A stretch of DNA of 64,000 bases, taken from NCBI GenBank assembly GCA_025655455.1, contig JAHXIV010000037.1:124001-188000 (forward strand), given 5' to 3'. The translations under genes were made by a program, and so were the position numbers. Shown here piece after piece: positions 44,681-53,641 of the stretch (its first letter is position 1; every line of letters starts with the position of its first letter). Origin of the DNA: a gamma proteobacterium symbiont of Taylorina sp. Its GTDB lineage: Bacteria > Pseudomonadota > Gammaproteobacteria > GRL18. A model generated the notes under the pieces. The model was not told the origin of the DNA, searched no databases, and worked only from the letters and a program-made list of their open reading frames with translations.

Positions 44681-45412
44681 ATGAAAAAATTAATTGCATC
44701 TATTGCATTAGCAACTGCAGCAACTCTCACCATGCCGGCTATGGCTGCTTATAAAGTAGTTGATGTTGCCAATGGCGGCACTATCACTGGAAAAGTTAAT
44801 TTTACTGGTAATGACAAGGCTCCCCAGACATATAAAGTAGCCAAAGACACTGATACTTGTGGTACTGCTAATCGTAAAATTGATTATGTCGATGTGAAAG
44901 ACGGTGCCTTAAGAAATGTAGTGGTTTATCTGGATAAAGTAAAATCCGGTAAAAAATTCGATCCTATTGATGTCCAGATTGATCAGAAGGGCTGTGATTT
45001 TATACCCTTTATGAGTGTTATGACTAACGGTGCAATGTTTGAAGCCACTAACTCTGATCCTGTTTTGCATAATATCCACACTTATGAAATCATGGGGCGT
45101 GCAAAAAAGACGGTTATGAATGTCAGTCAGCCCAAGCAGAATTCAGTTACCAAAAAGAAAGTTAAACTAAAGCGTGGCGCAGGCATGAAGATAGAATGTG
45201 ATGCTCATGACTTTATGCATGGTTTTGTTTTTGTCGCAAAAAACCCATACTACGCGATGGTCGCTGAAGATGGTACTTATACAATCAGTGATATCCCCGC
45301 GGGTAAATACAAAGTTAAAGCATGGCACGGTACCTTAGGTGAGCAAAAAGGCAAAGCCGATGTAGCAGCCGGTGCTTCAGCAACTGTTGATTTTACTTTT
45401 AAAGGTAAGTAA
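44681..45412 (+). CDS. Secreted cupredoxin-like protein
   Basis: This 243-residue protein has a signal peptide (cut after AMA, residue 22). The body has a beta-rich core with candidate copper ligands: H130 and H133 in DPVLHNIHTYE, then C173, H176, M179 and H180 in ECDAHDFMHGF. This spacing suits a type 1 copper site. The C-terminal part (about 187-243) resembles a carboxypeptidase-regulatory-like domain. An AGGA site precedes the ATG. It may shuttle electrons or copper in the periplasm next to the oxidase genes. Confidence 0.72.
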   Translation: MKKLIASIALATAATLTMPAMAAYKVVDVANGGTITGKVNFTGNDKAPQTYKVAKDTDTCGTANRKIDYVDVKDGALRNVVVYLDKVKSGKKFDPIDVQIDQKGCDFIPFMSVMTNGAMFEATNSDPVLHNIHTYEIMGRAKKTVMNVSQPKQNSVTKKKVKLKRGAGMKIECDAHDFMHGFVFVAKNPYYAMVAEDGTYTISDIPAGKYKVKAWHGTLGEQKGKADVAAGASATVDFTFKGK

Positions 45413-45467
45413 TAAAAATATTCATGAATGTGACTTTTTAATTCGTGCTTAGAAGTACGGGTTATGT

Positions 45468-45514
45468 TTCAGAGGACGCTCAAGGCCATGGATGGCCTTG
45501 AGCGTCCTCCTGAA
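45468..45514 (+). terminator. Long GC-rich hairpin after the cupredoxin-like gene
   Basis: An 18-base arm (45472-45489) pairs exactly with 45492-45509 around a two-base loop, and four further pairs form after one bulged base. This is the most stable hairpin in the window and is far more GC-rich than its surroundings. No T-run follows, so it may stop transcription with help, protect mRNA, or be a short mobile palindrome. Confidence 0.5.
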
Positions 45515-45621
45515 TTACACCTCATACATCGAAGTGCGTTTCCTTTATATAAATTCACAAATATCACCTTTTTTAAAAAATCATAAATCAATCCAGGTAA
45601 CAATATAGAAAGCAAATAATA

Positions 45622-45744
45622 ATGACAGAAGATACCAAAAACAAACTTAACTTAAGTATTACTGATTACATAATATTATCTGGCGGTATTATTAATATTA
45701 TTGTCATTACCACCATCTTTATTTTCTGGTTGAAATATACCTGA
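45622..45744 (+). CDS. Small one-helix membrane protein, hypothetical
   Basis: This 40-residue frame starts MTEDTKNKLNLSITDYI and has one hydrophobic helix (IILSGGIINIIVITTIFIFW). The Shine-Dalgarno is weak (AGAAAG). It lies between the cupredoxin-like gene and the Usp gene. It is similar in size and layout to the two small proteins of the oxidase operon, with a polar N-terminus before one helix. I do not recognise it. Confidence 0.5.
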   Translation: MTEDTKNKLNLSITDYIILSGGIINIIVITTIFIFWLKYT

Positions 45745-45785
45745 ATAAGCCTTTTTCCCTTAAAAATATTCAATGAGCAAATTCC

Positions 45786-47792
45786 ATGCAAGACAGTAAT
45801 ACTGCAACTCAGATAGAAGATGAAATAATCCCGCAGCTGGATACGGCTTATCATTCTATTTTAATGGCGGTTGATTCTTCTGATCATTCTAATCGTGCCA
45901 CTGATGATGCGATTGAATTGGGGCAGTTATATCAGTCGACTATTACTGCTTCTCATGTGTATGCTGCGCAAATGCATGATATGCGTTTTAAGCAGATGGA
46001 AGGTGGTTTACCTGAGCAGTTTAAGGAAGAAGATGAACTGGAACGGCAAAGGGATATTCATGATTCATTAATTACTAAGGGTTTGTCTATTATTACCGAT
46101 TCTTATTTAATTCAGGCTGAAAATGCATGTAAAAAGACAGGGCTGATATTTAAAGGGCGTTCTTTAGAAGGTAAAAATTATAAAATTCTGGTCAATGAAG
46201 CCAATAATGGTCACTATGATCTGCTGGTCATGGGTTCACTGGGATTAGGAGCCATTGCCGGTAGCACTATTGGTACAGTTTGTGAGCGTGTTGTGCGTAG
46301 AAGTACTGTGGATACCTTAGTCATAAAGCAACCGCAACGAAGTATTAAAGATGGACCGATTGTGGCTGCTATTGATGGTTCAAAACAATCCTATGCAGCA
46401 CTAATTACGGCTTTTAATCTGGCCAGACAATGGCAGCTGCCCCTGAAAGTCGTGTCAGCCTTTGATCCCTATTATCATTATGTTGCATTTAATAAAATTG
46501 CCGGTGTTTTAAGTGATGAAGCAGGTAAGGTTTTTAAATTTAAAGAACAGGAACAATTACACGAAGAAATTATTGATGACGGTCTTGCAAAAATTTATCA
46601 GGGACATCTGGATGTTGCTGAACAAATGGCTGAAGAACGAGGTATTGAGATAGAAACTCATTTGTTAAGCGGCAAACCCCACCATGCCATTGAAGAATAT
46701 ATTGATAGAATCAAAGCCAGCTTATTAATTATCGGTAAAATTGGAATTCATTGTGATGATGAACTGGATATTGGCGGCAATAGTGAAAATCTATTACGCA
46801 ATTCATCCTGTGCTTTATTACTCACACAACGTGAATTTACTCCCCCTGTTGAACTCATTGCAGAAACTACCACAACCTGGTCAACTCAGTCTGAAGAGGC
46901 TATGCGGCGTATTCCTCCCTTTGTACAAAATATGGCCAGAGCAACGATATTACGTTATGCGCAGGCTGAAGGTCATACGGTAATTACAGCCAGTATTGTG
47001 CATGAAGCCACAAAAAATATGTGCCCCGCCGGTATGAAGAATCTGGATAATTTAGTGGATGCTGCAACTGCAGCCAAACAGGCAAAAGAATCCAAATCAA
47101 CAGCAGGTGCATTTAATATGGACTGGTCTGCTGAGGCAGATGAAATTCTGCAGCAGGTTCAAGATAATACCTTACGTAATAATACAAAAATGCGCGCTGA
47201 GAAACGGGCTTTAACTGAGAAGTCCACTATAGTTGAAGTCGATCATATTTTACCTTTTGTGGTGAACCCTTCGCTAAAAAAAGAGCTGCCCTCTCCCTCC
47301 TCCTCTAAATGCCCTTTTTCCAGCATGGGAAAATTAGAGGATTCTATGGAGGAAGTTGATTTACCCTGGCATCAAGACGCTCTGACCAGATTAGAGAAGA
47401 TACCCGAGGGCACCAGTCGCAATATGACCAAAAAAGCTGCGAATGCGATTGCACAACAACAAAATATTGAAACTATCAGCCTGGAATTTCTAGAAAATAT
47501 TCTCAGTATTTTTAATTCAGGCTCCAAAAAGGTCATAATAAATTTAACCTGGACAAAGGATGCTGAAGCAGCTATTGCAAAAGCACCGTCAATGGTTCAG
47601 GGAATGTTAGTCCAGGAAATTGAGGCTTTTGCAAAAAGAGAAAATTTAACTGCAGTTGGTTTTGAAACTGTTCAACTGGTTAAGAAAAAATGGACAGATG
47701 AGGGATATTTTCATCTTGATCCTGATGATTCAAGAAGCTCTTCACCCCCTCACCCTGACCCCCTCCCAAAGGGAGAGGGAACAAATGGATAG
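45786..47792 (+). CDS. Universal stress protein tandem with PCP_red-like domains
   Basis: This 668-residue protein starts with two Usp domains (about 20-181 and 189-347); the first keeps the ATP-binding glycine pattern GSLGLGAIAGSTIG. Four helical segments follow at about 364-410, 446-490, 528-575 and 589-637. They share an opening W, then EA or DA, then P, the pattern of the PCP_red domain found at the end of light-independent protochlorophyllide reductase subunit B. The first is the clearest. The same domain closes the next gene. The last residues (SPPHPDPLPKGEGTNG) come from a repeat element. The function is unknown. Confidence 0.78.
   Translation: MQDSNTATQIEDEIIPQLDTAYHSILMAVDSSDHSNRATDDAIELGQLYQSTITASHVYAAQMHDMRFKQMEGGLPEQFKEEDELERQRDIHDSLITKGLSIITDSYLIQAENACKKTGLIFKGRSLEGKNYKILVNEANNGHYDLLVMGSLGLGAIAGSTIGTVCERVVRRSTVDTLVIKQPQRSIKDGPIVAAIDGSKQSYAALITAFNLARQWQLPLKVVSAFDPYYHYVAFNKIAGVLSDEAGKVFKFKEQEQLHEEIIDDGLAKIYQGHLDVAEQMAEERGIEIETHLLSGKPHHAIEEYIDRIKASLLIIGKIGIHCDDELDIGGNSENLLRNSSCALLLTQREFTPPVELIAETTTTWSTQSEEAMRRIPPFVQNMARATILRYAQAEGHTVITASIVHEATKNMCPAGMKNLDNLVDAATAAKQAKESKSTAGAFNMDWSAEADEILQQVQDNTLRNNTKMRAEKRALTEKSTIVEVDHILPFVVNPSLKKELPSPSSSKCPFSSMGKLEDSMEEVDLPWHQDALTRLEKIPEGTSRNMTKKAANAIAQQQNIETISLEFLENILSIFNSGSKKVIINLTWTKDAEAAIAKAPSMVQGMLVQEIEAFAKRENLTAVGFETVQLVKKKWTDEGYFHLDPDDSRSSSPPHPDPLPKGEGTNG
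47742..47782 (+). repeat. PHPxPLPKGEG-type repeat inside the Usp gene end
   Basis: The GC-rich segment (ccctcaccctgac and ctcccaaagggagaggg) has a small hairpin, ctccc-aaa-gggag, and translates as PHPDPLPKGEG. This nucleotide and peptide word is familiar from dispersed repeats in many proteobacteria. Here it is in frame and supplies the stop region. Confidence 0.65.
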
Positions 47793-47817
47793 ATACTAAT
47801 TAGTAAACTGAGACAAT

Positions 47818-49161
47818 ATGAACGATAAGCTCTTTCAACATTATGACAAATATGATCATCATGAGCTTTTTTTATTAGCCATTAATGTCACCAAACGTTG
47901 TAACCTTGCCTGCGAACATTGTTATCTGGATGCTGATACCTTAAAAAATGGTCAGTCTGATGAGTTAAGTCTTGTCGAAGTCAATTTATTATTAGATGAA
48001 GTAGCCAGCCGCAGTACGCAAACAATGGTAGTTTTAACCGGAGGTGAACCTCTGGCACGAAGCAATCTGGAAGCTATGATTCAGCATGGTGCTGATTTAG
48101 GCTTATCCATGGTAGTCGGAACTAATGGTACATTACTCACATCCAGACGCGTCGCATCATTAAAATCTGCTGGTGCTTTAGGGCTTGGGATCAGTGTTGA
48201 TTCCTTACATCCGACACAACATGATCAATTTCGCGGCCTTAACGGCAGTTGGAAAAAGACTTTTCAGGGGATACAGCACTGCAGAGAACAAGATTTATCT
48301 TTTCAAATTCATTTTACCGTCACCAGTAACAACTACTCAGAACTCAATGCTATTATCTGCTTTGCCTATGAAAATGGAGCCAGGGTACTCAATTTATTCT
48401 TTTTAATTTGTACTGGTCGAGCCGAATCCACTTCTGATATTACACCTGAACAATATGAGCAGGTATTAACACAAACCATTCAGGCACAAACAGATTATCC
48501 GGATATGATCATCCGTCCACGCTGTGCTCCTCATTATAAGCGCATCGCACATCAACTCAATCCTGACTCCCCTATTACCCGAGTGAGTGGTTTTGACGGA
48601 GACGGCTGTATTGCCGGTACTCATTATTGTCGTGTCGCACCTAATGGCGATGTGACAGCCTGCCCCTATATTGATACAGCCTCAGGTAATATCCGTCAAC
48701 AGAGTTTTCTTTCTATCTGGGATAATGCCAATGAATTTCAATCGCTAAGAAAGCCGCTTCTTAAAGGGGCTTGTGGTGAATGTGAGTACAAAAAGCTCTG
48801 CGGCGGCTGCCGTGCCCGCCCCCTTGCTATGGGTGGAGATTTAATGGACTCTGATCCCTATTGTGCTTATGTACCAGAGGGTGGAAATATTATTGAGCCA
48901 TTTCAGGAAATCATCGATAAGTCAATTATCTGGCATGAAGAAGCCCGTCAAAGACTCTCCAGAATTCCCGGATTTTTACAGAAAATGATTAAAAAACGTG
49001 CTGAAGCCTATGTATTAGAACTAGGTGAAACAGTGGTTAAGGCCGAACATCTGTCTAATTTAGCCAGTAAACGCTTTGGCAGTAAATTACCTTTTTCCAA
49101 ACCTTCTCCCGGACAATCAAAATCAACTTCAGATAATACAAGCAGAGAGTCATTTTCATGA
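47818..49161 (+). CDS. Radical SAM/SPASM protein with C-terminal PCP_red domain
   Basis: This 447-residue protein has the radical SAM motif CNLACEHC (C28, C32, C35) and LTGGEPL. It ends the catalytic part with a SPASM/twitch Cys set (CRVAPNGDVTACPY, then CGECEYKKLCGGCRARP). This resembles NirJ and AhbC/AhbD, which process heme precursors. Residues about 370-422 (IIWHEEARQRLSRIPGF onward) match the PCP_red domain. Its stop overlaps the next start, a protoporphyrinogen-oxidase-like gene, in ATGA. A role in tetrapyrrole processing is likely but not certain. Confidence 0.8.
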   Translation: MNDKLFQHYDKYDHHELFLLAINVTKRCNLACEHCYLDADTLKNGQSDELSLVEVNLLLDEVASRSTQTMVVLTGGEPLARSNLEAMIQHGADLGLSMVVGTNGTLLTSRRVASLKSAGALGLGISVDSLHPTQHDQFRGLNGSWKKTFQGIQHCREQDLSFQIHFTVTSNNYSELNAIICFAYENGARVLNLFFLICTGRAESTSDITPEQYEQVLTQTIQAQTDYPDMIIRPRCAPHYKRIAHQLNPDSPITRVSGFDGDGCIAGTHYCRVAPNGDVTACPYIDTASGNIRQQSFLSIWDNANEFQSLRKPLLKGACGECEYKKLCGGCRARPLAMGGDLMDSDPYCAYVPEGGNIIEPFQEIIDKSIIWHEEARQRLSRIPGFLQKMIKKRAEAYVLELGETVVKAEHLSNLASKRFGSKLPFSKPSPGQSKSTSDNTSRESFS

Positions 49162-50606
49162 GATCATCGACAGCTCATGAATATGATGTTGATGTGCTGG
49201 TCATTGGCGGCGGTATTTCCGGTCTGACAACTGCTTCCTATCTTAGCAGTAATGGCTTATCTGTTCAGATTTGGGAAAAAACTGATCGTGCCGGTGGTAA
49301 GATAAAAACTAATCATACTGATGGTTTTCAAACTGAACAGGCCGCCTCAATGGTGATGAATTTCAGACCTGAAGTCGATCAGTTTTTACAACAAACAGGT
49401 TTAGAACAATATAAAATTAAACGTTCCCTGAAATCTGAAAATCAACGTTATCTAATACATCAGGGAAAATTACAATCTTTACCCATGACAATTGGCCGCT
49501 TATTCCTTTCTCCCCTATGGAGTACTTCCGGAAAATTCAGATTATTGATGGAGCCTTTTATATTTAAAGGCACTCATAGCAATGAAACAGTCACTGAATT
49601 TGTCAGTCGTCGTTTTGGTAGTGAGTTTCTGGAAAAAGCCATGGAGCCTTTTATCTCAGGAACTCTGGCTTCTGATCCTGATCTGGCCTGTGCACAATAT
49701 GTTATTCCAAGATTAACCGCATTGGAAAAAAAATATGGCAGTATTACGGCCGGTATTTTTGCCCATAAAATTCTAGGTAAACGAACAGCCAGAAATCCTG
49801 AAAGTTTTTCATTTAAAGATGGAATGGAAACACTAACCAAAAGATTAGCGGCTAATCCTGTAGTTGGATTTCAGTACAACTATCAGGTGCAAAAAATCAT
49901 TCAACATGGCCATTACCACTGGGAAGTTCAAGCTTCAACACCTGAAGGGGATATTCAGTGCAAATCCCGGCATGTGGTCATTACAAGCCCGGCAGAAACT
50001 GCCGCTCGCTTACTTTCTCCTTTAAGTCAAACATTATCAGATACATTATCCAGTATTAAATATACCTCTTTATCTGTAGTTCATCTTGGCTATGAACAAT
50101 CAGCCGTCAAACATTCTCTGGACAGTGCTGGCTTCCTGGTGCCCAGACAAGAAAAAATGAACATTAATGGTAACTTATGGATGAGTTCTATTTTTTCCGG
50201 TCTAACACCTGATAAGCATATTCTTTTATCCAGCTATCTGGGTGGTACTCGTCATCCATCTGCAATTAATTTATCCCATCAGCAAAGCATTGAACAGGTA
50301 ATAGAAGACATCAATTCATTGCTCAATATTAATGATTCACCAGTGATGACCAGAGTTGATAAACACCCTAAGGCATTGCCGCTATATCATGGTAATTATC
50401 ACCAGAAACTTTTATTGATTAAAGAGCAATTACAAACATTAGCAGGACTACATATCGAAGCCAATTATAAAGGTGGGATTTCTATAAGAGATCGGATTGT
50501 CTCCGCAGAAAAAACAGCCAATAAAATTATCCATCATTTACATTTGGGCAATGAACCTGAACGCTTATTTTTTTCTAAGCCCTCTCTAAGACCAGTCATC
50601 TCCTGA
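49158..50606 (+). CDS. Protoporphyrinogen oxidase-like flavoprotein
   Basis: This 482-residue protein has the FAD-binding GGGISGLTTASYL motif near residue 17, then WEKTDRAGGKIKT. The middle resembles HemY/PPO-type amine oxidases (FVSRRFGSEFLEKAMEPFISG). It would oxidise protoporphyrinogen IX or a related porphyrinogen. It is coupled to the radical SAM gene and to the small gene downstream, so it may serve a specialised heme step rather than housekeeping synthesis. Confidence 0.82.
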   Translation: MRSSTAHEYDVDVLVIGGGISGLTTASYLSSNGLSVQIWEKTDRAGGKIKTNHTDGFQTEQAASMVMNFRPEVDQFLQQTGLEQYKIKRSLKSENQRYLIHQGKLQSLPMTIGRLFLSPLWSTSGKFRLLMEPFIFKGTHSNETVTEFVSRRFGSEFLEKAMEPFISGTLASDPDLACAQYVIPRLTALEKKYGSITAGIFAHKILGKRTARNPESFSFKDGMETLTKRLAANPVVGFQYNYQVQKIIQHGHYHWEVQASTPEGDIQCKSRHVVITSPAETAARLLSPLSQTLSDTLSSIKYTSLSVVHLGYEQSAVKHSLDSAGFLVPRQEKMNINGNLWMSSIFSGLTPDKHILLSSYLGGTRHPSAINLSHQQSIEQVIEDINSLLNINDSPVMTRVDKHPKALPLYHGNYHQKLLLIKEQLQTLAGLHIEANYKGGISIRDRIVSAEKTANKIIHHLHLGNEPERLFFSKPSLRPVIS

Positions 50607-50965
50607 TGAGTAATTATGAGATTTCTACTGATGATTTTAAACCCACAAAGTTTAAAACTATTCCTTTTGTCTTTAGTATACTAATCATTATTTTATTTAT
50701 TTCTCAGGCTATCCAATGGTATAGCCGCTCCGTTACGCTACCCAGATTTTGTGAGGATCCGCAACTATCATTACATCATCTACAGGAAATCATTACTCAA
50801 CAACCTCCCCATGTCAAGATAGCTGAATTAGCAGGAAGAGAAGCCAGAAAACCTTATATTATTGCCGCCAAACTCATTTATATTATTCCACAAAAAGCCA
50901 ATGAATCAATAGAAGATTATATTCATCGTGTGCATCAGGAACTCAGTCAGCGGTGTATGCGGTGA
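50606..50965 (+). CDS. Small membrane protein, unknown function
   Basis: This 119-residue protein has one membrane segment (about 20-40, FVFSILIIILFISQAI) and a likely periplasmic C-terminal domain. Its start shares one base with the preceding stop, and its end overlaps the sensor kinase start, so it is translated with both. It might sense or stabilise something for the kinase. No family is recognised. Confidence 0.7.
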   Translation: MSNYEISTDDFKPTKFKTIPFVFSILIIILFISQAIQWYSRSVTLPRFCEDPQLSLHHLQEIITQQPPHVKIAELAGREARKPYIIAAKLIYIIPQKANESIEDYIHRVHQELSQRCMR

Positions 50966-53601
50966 AACAAAATAAAACTGCTATAGACTATTTTTTTCCC
51001 GGAAAATCCCAGTCTTTTATCTGGCACTTCCTGCTATTTTTTATTCCAGCCGCCATTGTTTTAATTATAGGTATTAGTCTACACTATTCCTTTCATGTTA
51101 AGGCAAATAAGGAAAATTTAGAAAAAACGGACTTGCTTAATATTCGTTTAGCGCAATTAACAATCAATAATGTGTTACAGGATATTGTGTCTGATATTAA
51201 ATATCTGCAGGAACACAATCAATTAAAAAATGGCTTTCTCAATACACCCAGAGCCAGGAAAATACTGGAAAATGATTTTTTAAGCTTCAGCCGCAACCGA
51301 AAAATTTATGATCAGATTCGTTATCTTGATGTGGAAGGAAAAGAAATTGTAAGAATTAATTTTAATAACGGTCATCCCATTATCGTTAAGGAAGAACACC
51401 TACAGGAAAAAGATAATCGCTACTATGTTGCCAGTACGCTGGCCTTGCAAAAAAATGATATTTACTGGTCTCCCTTCGATCTTAATCTGGAAAATAATAA
51501 AATTGAAAAACCATATAAACCCACTATTCGTATTGGCACCCCCGTTTATAACACCGATGGTCATCGTACCGGTGTATTAATATTAAACTTTGATGGAAAA
51601 AAACTCATCAATGAATTTAAACGCGCTACAGCCAATATCGCCGACCATATCATGTTAGTTAATGACTTTTCATATTGGCTGATTCATCCACAATCAAAAT
51701 ATGAATGGGGCTTTATGTTTGCAGATTCTGATAAAGCAACAACTGAGATACGTACCTTTGCCCAGCAGTTTCCGGAATTATGGCAGACAATTTATAATAC
51801 ACAGCGTGTCAGTCAACATTATATTGATCATGATTTACTCACCTATGCCACTATTTTTTTTAATACCATTGGTAGAAATGCACCGGAAAATGATACTATC
51901 AGTAACTTGTATTCTCAACAAAAAAAATCATTTTGGAAAATCATTGCTTTTTCACAAGCAAAATTATTTGATCAATCTCATATAGAATTTCTTAAACCTA
52001 ATGCTCTATTTTATATTATTATTTTTTTTGTCATTATCAGTAGTTCAGTATTACTCGCCCGCTTACAAATTAATAAACAAAAAGCTGAATCTCAAGGAGA
52101 ATATGATCGAGGCTTTAGAAACATTCTGGAATCTATGGATCTTATTGCCATCACCCTGGATAAAGAGGCCAATGTAATTTTTTGTAACCATTCTTTTATA
52201 GAGCTATCAGGCTATGACAAAGAAAGTGTGTTAAACAGCAGCTGGTTTCAAGCCTTTATTGGAAAATCTGAAAGACCATTTTGCCAGCAAAAATTTGCTG
52301 AAAGCTTTAGCACAGGTATTAGCGGTTCTCAAAGAGAGGGTGTAATTATTATCAAAAACGGCTCAAAGCGTTTAATATGCTGGAGTACCACACTCTCCTA
52401 CGATAATCAGAATAATCCCGTCAGTATTACCTACATTGGCAGCGACATCACTGAACAGCGCTATACAGAAAATGAACTTAGAAAAGCCAGTCAGGCAATT
52501 GAACAAAGTCCGAGTACGGTTCTTATTACAGATACTTCAGGAAAAATTGTCTATACTAATCCAAAATTCACCGAATTGACCGGTTATAGCAAAGAAGAAG
52601 TGCTTGGTGAAAACCCAAAAATTCTACACTCAGGTGAAACCAGTACAGAAGAATACAACGAGCTCTGGAGCGCCCTGAGAAGTGGGAAAGACTGGTCAGG
52701 TGAATTTCATAATAAGAAAAAAAATGGTGAACTTTACTGGGAATCAGCACATATTTCGGCAATAAAAGATGCTGATGGAAATATTACTCATTACCTGGCA
52801 GTTAAAGAAGATATTACCGAGAAAAAACAACTTGAAGAAAAAGTTGAATTACACAATGAAGAAATCAGAAAAAACCAATTATTAGCAGGGGTTGGGAAAA
52901 TGGCCAATATGATTGCTCATGATCTCAGGAATCCATTGTCTTCTATTAAAATGGGCATGCAGATTTTAAAAAATCAGGTTCATCAGCCGATGGGAGAAGA
53001 TGGTGAAGAACTGATTGATATCAGTATGGAACAGGTTCATTATATGGAATCTATTCTCAGTGATCTTTTGAGTTTTTCTCGTCCTGATCAACTGAATACT
53101 GAATGGTTATCTGTTGATCAGCTCATTGATACCTCTCTGGTTAGCGTACAAACAAAAATAGATAGTAATCAAATTATTGTCAAAAAGGATTATCAGACCG
53201 GACTGCCAACTATCTTTGCTGATAAGACAAAGTTAAGACAGGTATTTTCTAATTTAATTATTAATGCCTTACAGGCATTCAACAGTCAGCCGGGAGATAA
53301 ACAAAAAGAGCAAAATATTATTTTAATTATTGTCTCCTTAAAAATTACCCAGCTTGGCCCAAAACTGGAAATAAAAATTATTGATAATGGTTCAGGAATT
53401 GATAAAGAAACTCAGGAAAAAGTATTTGAACCATTTTTTACAACCAAAGCCAAAGGGACAGGCTTGGGACTGGCTATCGTACAACGTATTATTGAGCAGC
53501 ATAAAGGTCAGATTACTATCCATTCAATGATTGAGGAAGGTACCGAAGTAACCATTATGCTGCCTATTTCCACAATTGAATCACAGGCAAGCAGTACATA
53601 A
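50953..53601 (+). CDS. PAS-domain sensor histidine kinase
   Basis: This 882-residue membrane kinase has a first membrane helix (about 24-45), a large periplasmic sensory region (dCACHE-like, about 46-350) and a second helix (about 353-370). Two PAS domains follow (about 385-500 and 510-625), the second with YTNPKFTELTGYS. The phosphoacceptor H656 lies in MIAHDLRNPLSS, and the ATPase domain has DNGSGI and GTGLGLAIV. Another possible start is the GTG at 50962, which overlaps the preceding stop as GTGA. It pairs with the NtrC-type regulator 40 bases downstream. Confidence 0.93.
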   Translation: MYAVKQNKTAIDYFFPGKSQSFIWHFLLFFIPAAIVLIIGISLHYSFHVKANKENLEKTDLLNIRLAQLTINNVLQDIVSDIKYLQEHNQLKNGFLNTPRARKILENDFLSFSRNRKIYDQIRYLDVEGKEIVRINFNNGHPIIVKEEHLQEKDNRYYVASTLALQKNDIYWSPFDLNLENNKIEKPYKPTIRIGTPVYNTDGHRTGVLILNFDGKKLINEFKRATANIADHIMLVNDFSYWLIHPQSKYEWGFMFADSDKATTEIRTFAQQFPELWQTIYNTQRVSQHYIDHDLLTYATIFFNTIGRNAPENDTISNLYSQQKKSFWKIIAFSQAKLFDQSHIEFLKPNALFYIIIFFVIISSSVLLARLQINKQKAESQGEYDRGFRNILESMDLIAITLDKEANVIFCNHSFIELSGYDKESVLNSSWFQAFIGKSERPFCQQKFAESFSTGISGSQREGVIIIKNGSKRLICWSTTLSYDNQNNPVSITYIGSDITEQRYTENELRKASQAIEQSPSTVLITDTSGKIVYTNPKFTELTGYSKEEVLGENPKILHSGETSTEEYNELWSALRSGKDWSGEFHNKKKNGELYWESAHISAIKDADGNITHYLAVKEDITEKKQLEEKVELHNEEIRKNQLLAGVGKMANMIAHDLRNPLSSIKMGMQILKNQVHQPMGEDGEELIDISMEQVHYMESILSDLLSFSRPDQLNTEWLSVDQLIDTSLVSVQTKIDSNQIIVKKDYQTGLPTIFADKTKLRQVFSNLIINALQAFNSQPGDKQKEQNIILIIVSLKITQLGPKLEIKIIDNGSGIDKETQEKVFEPFFTTKAKGTGLGLAIVQRIIEQHKGQITIHSMIEEGTEVTIMLPISTIESQASST

Positions 53602-53641
53602 ATAAGATAAGAGCCTTTTGCCAATATATTAAGAGAACATA

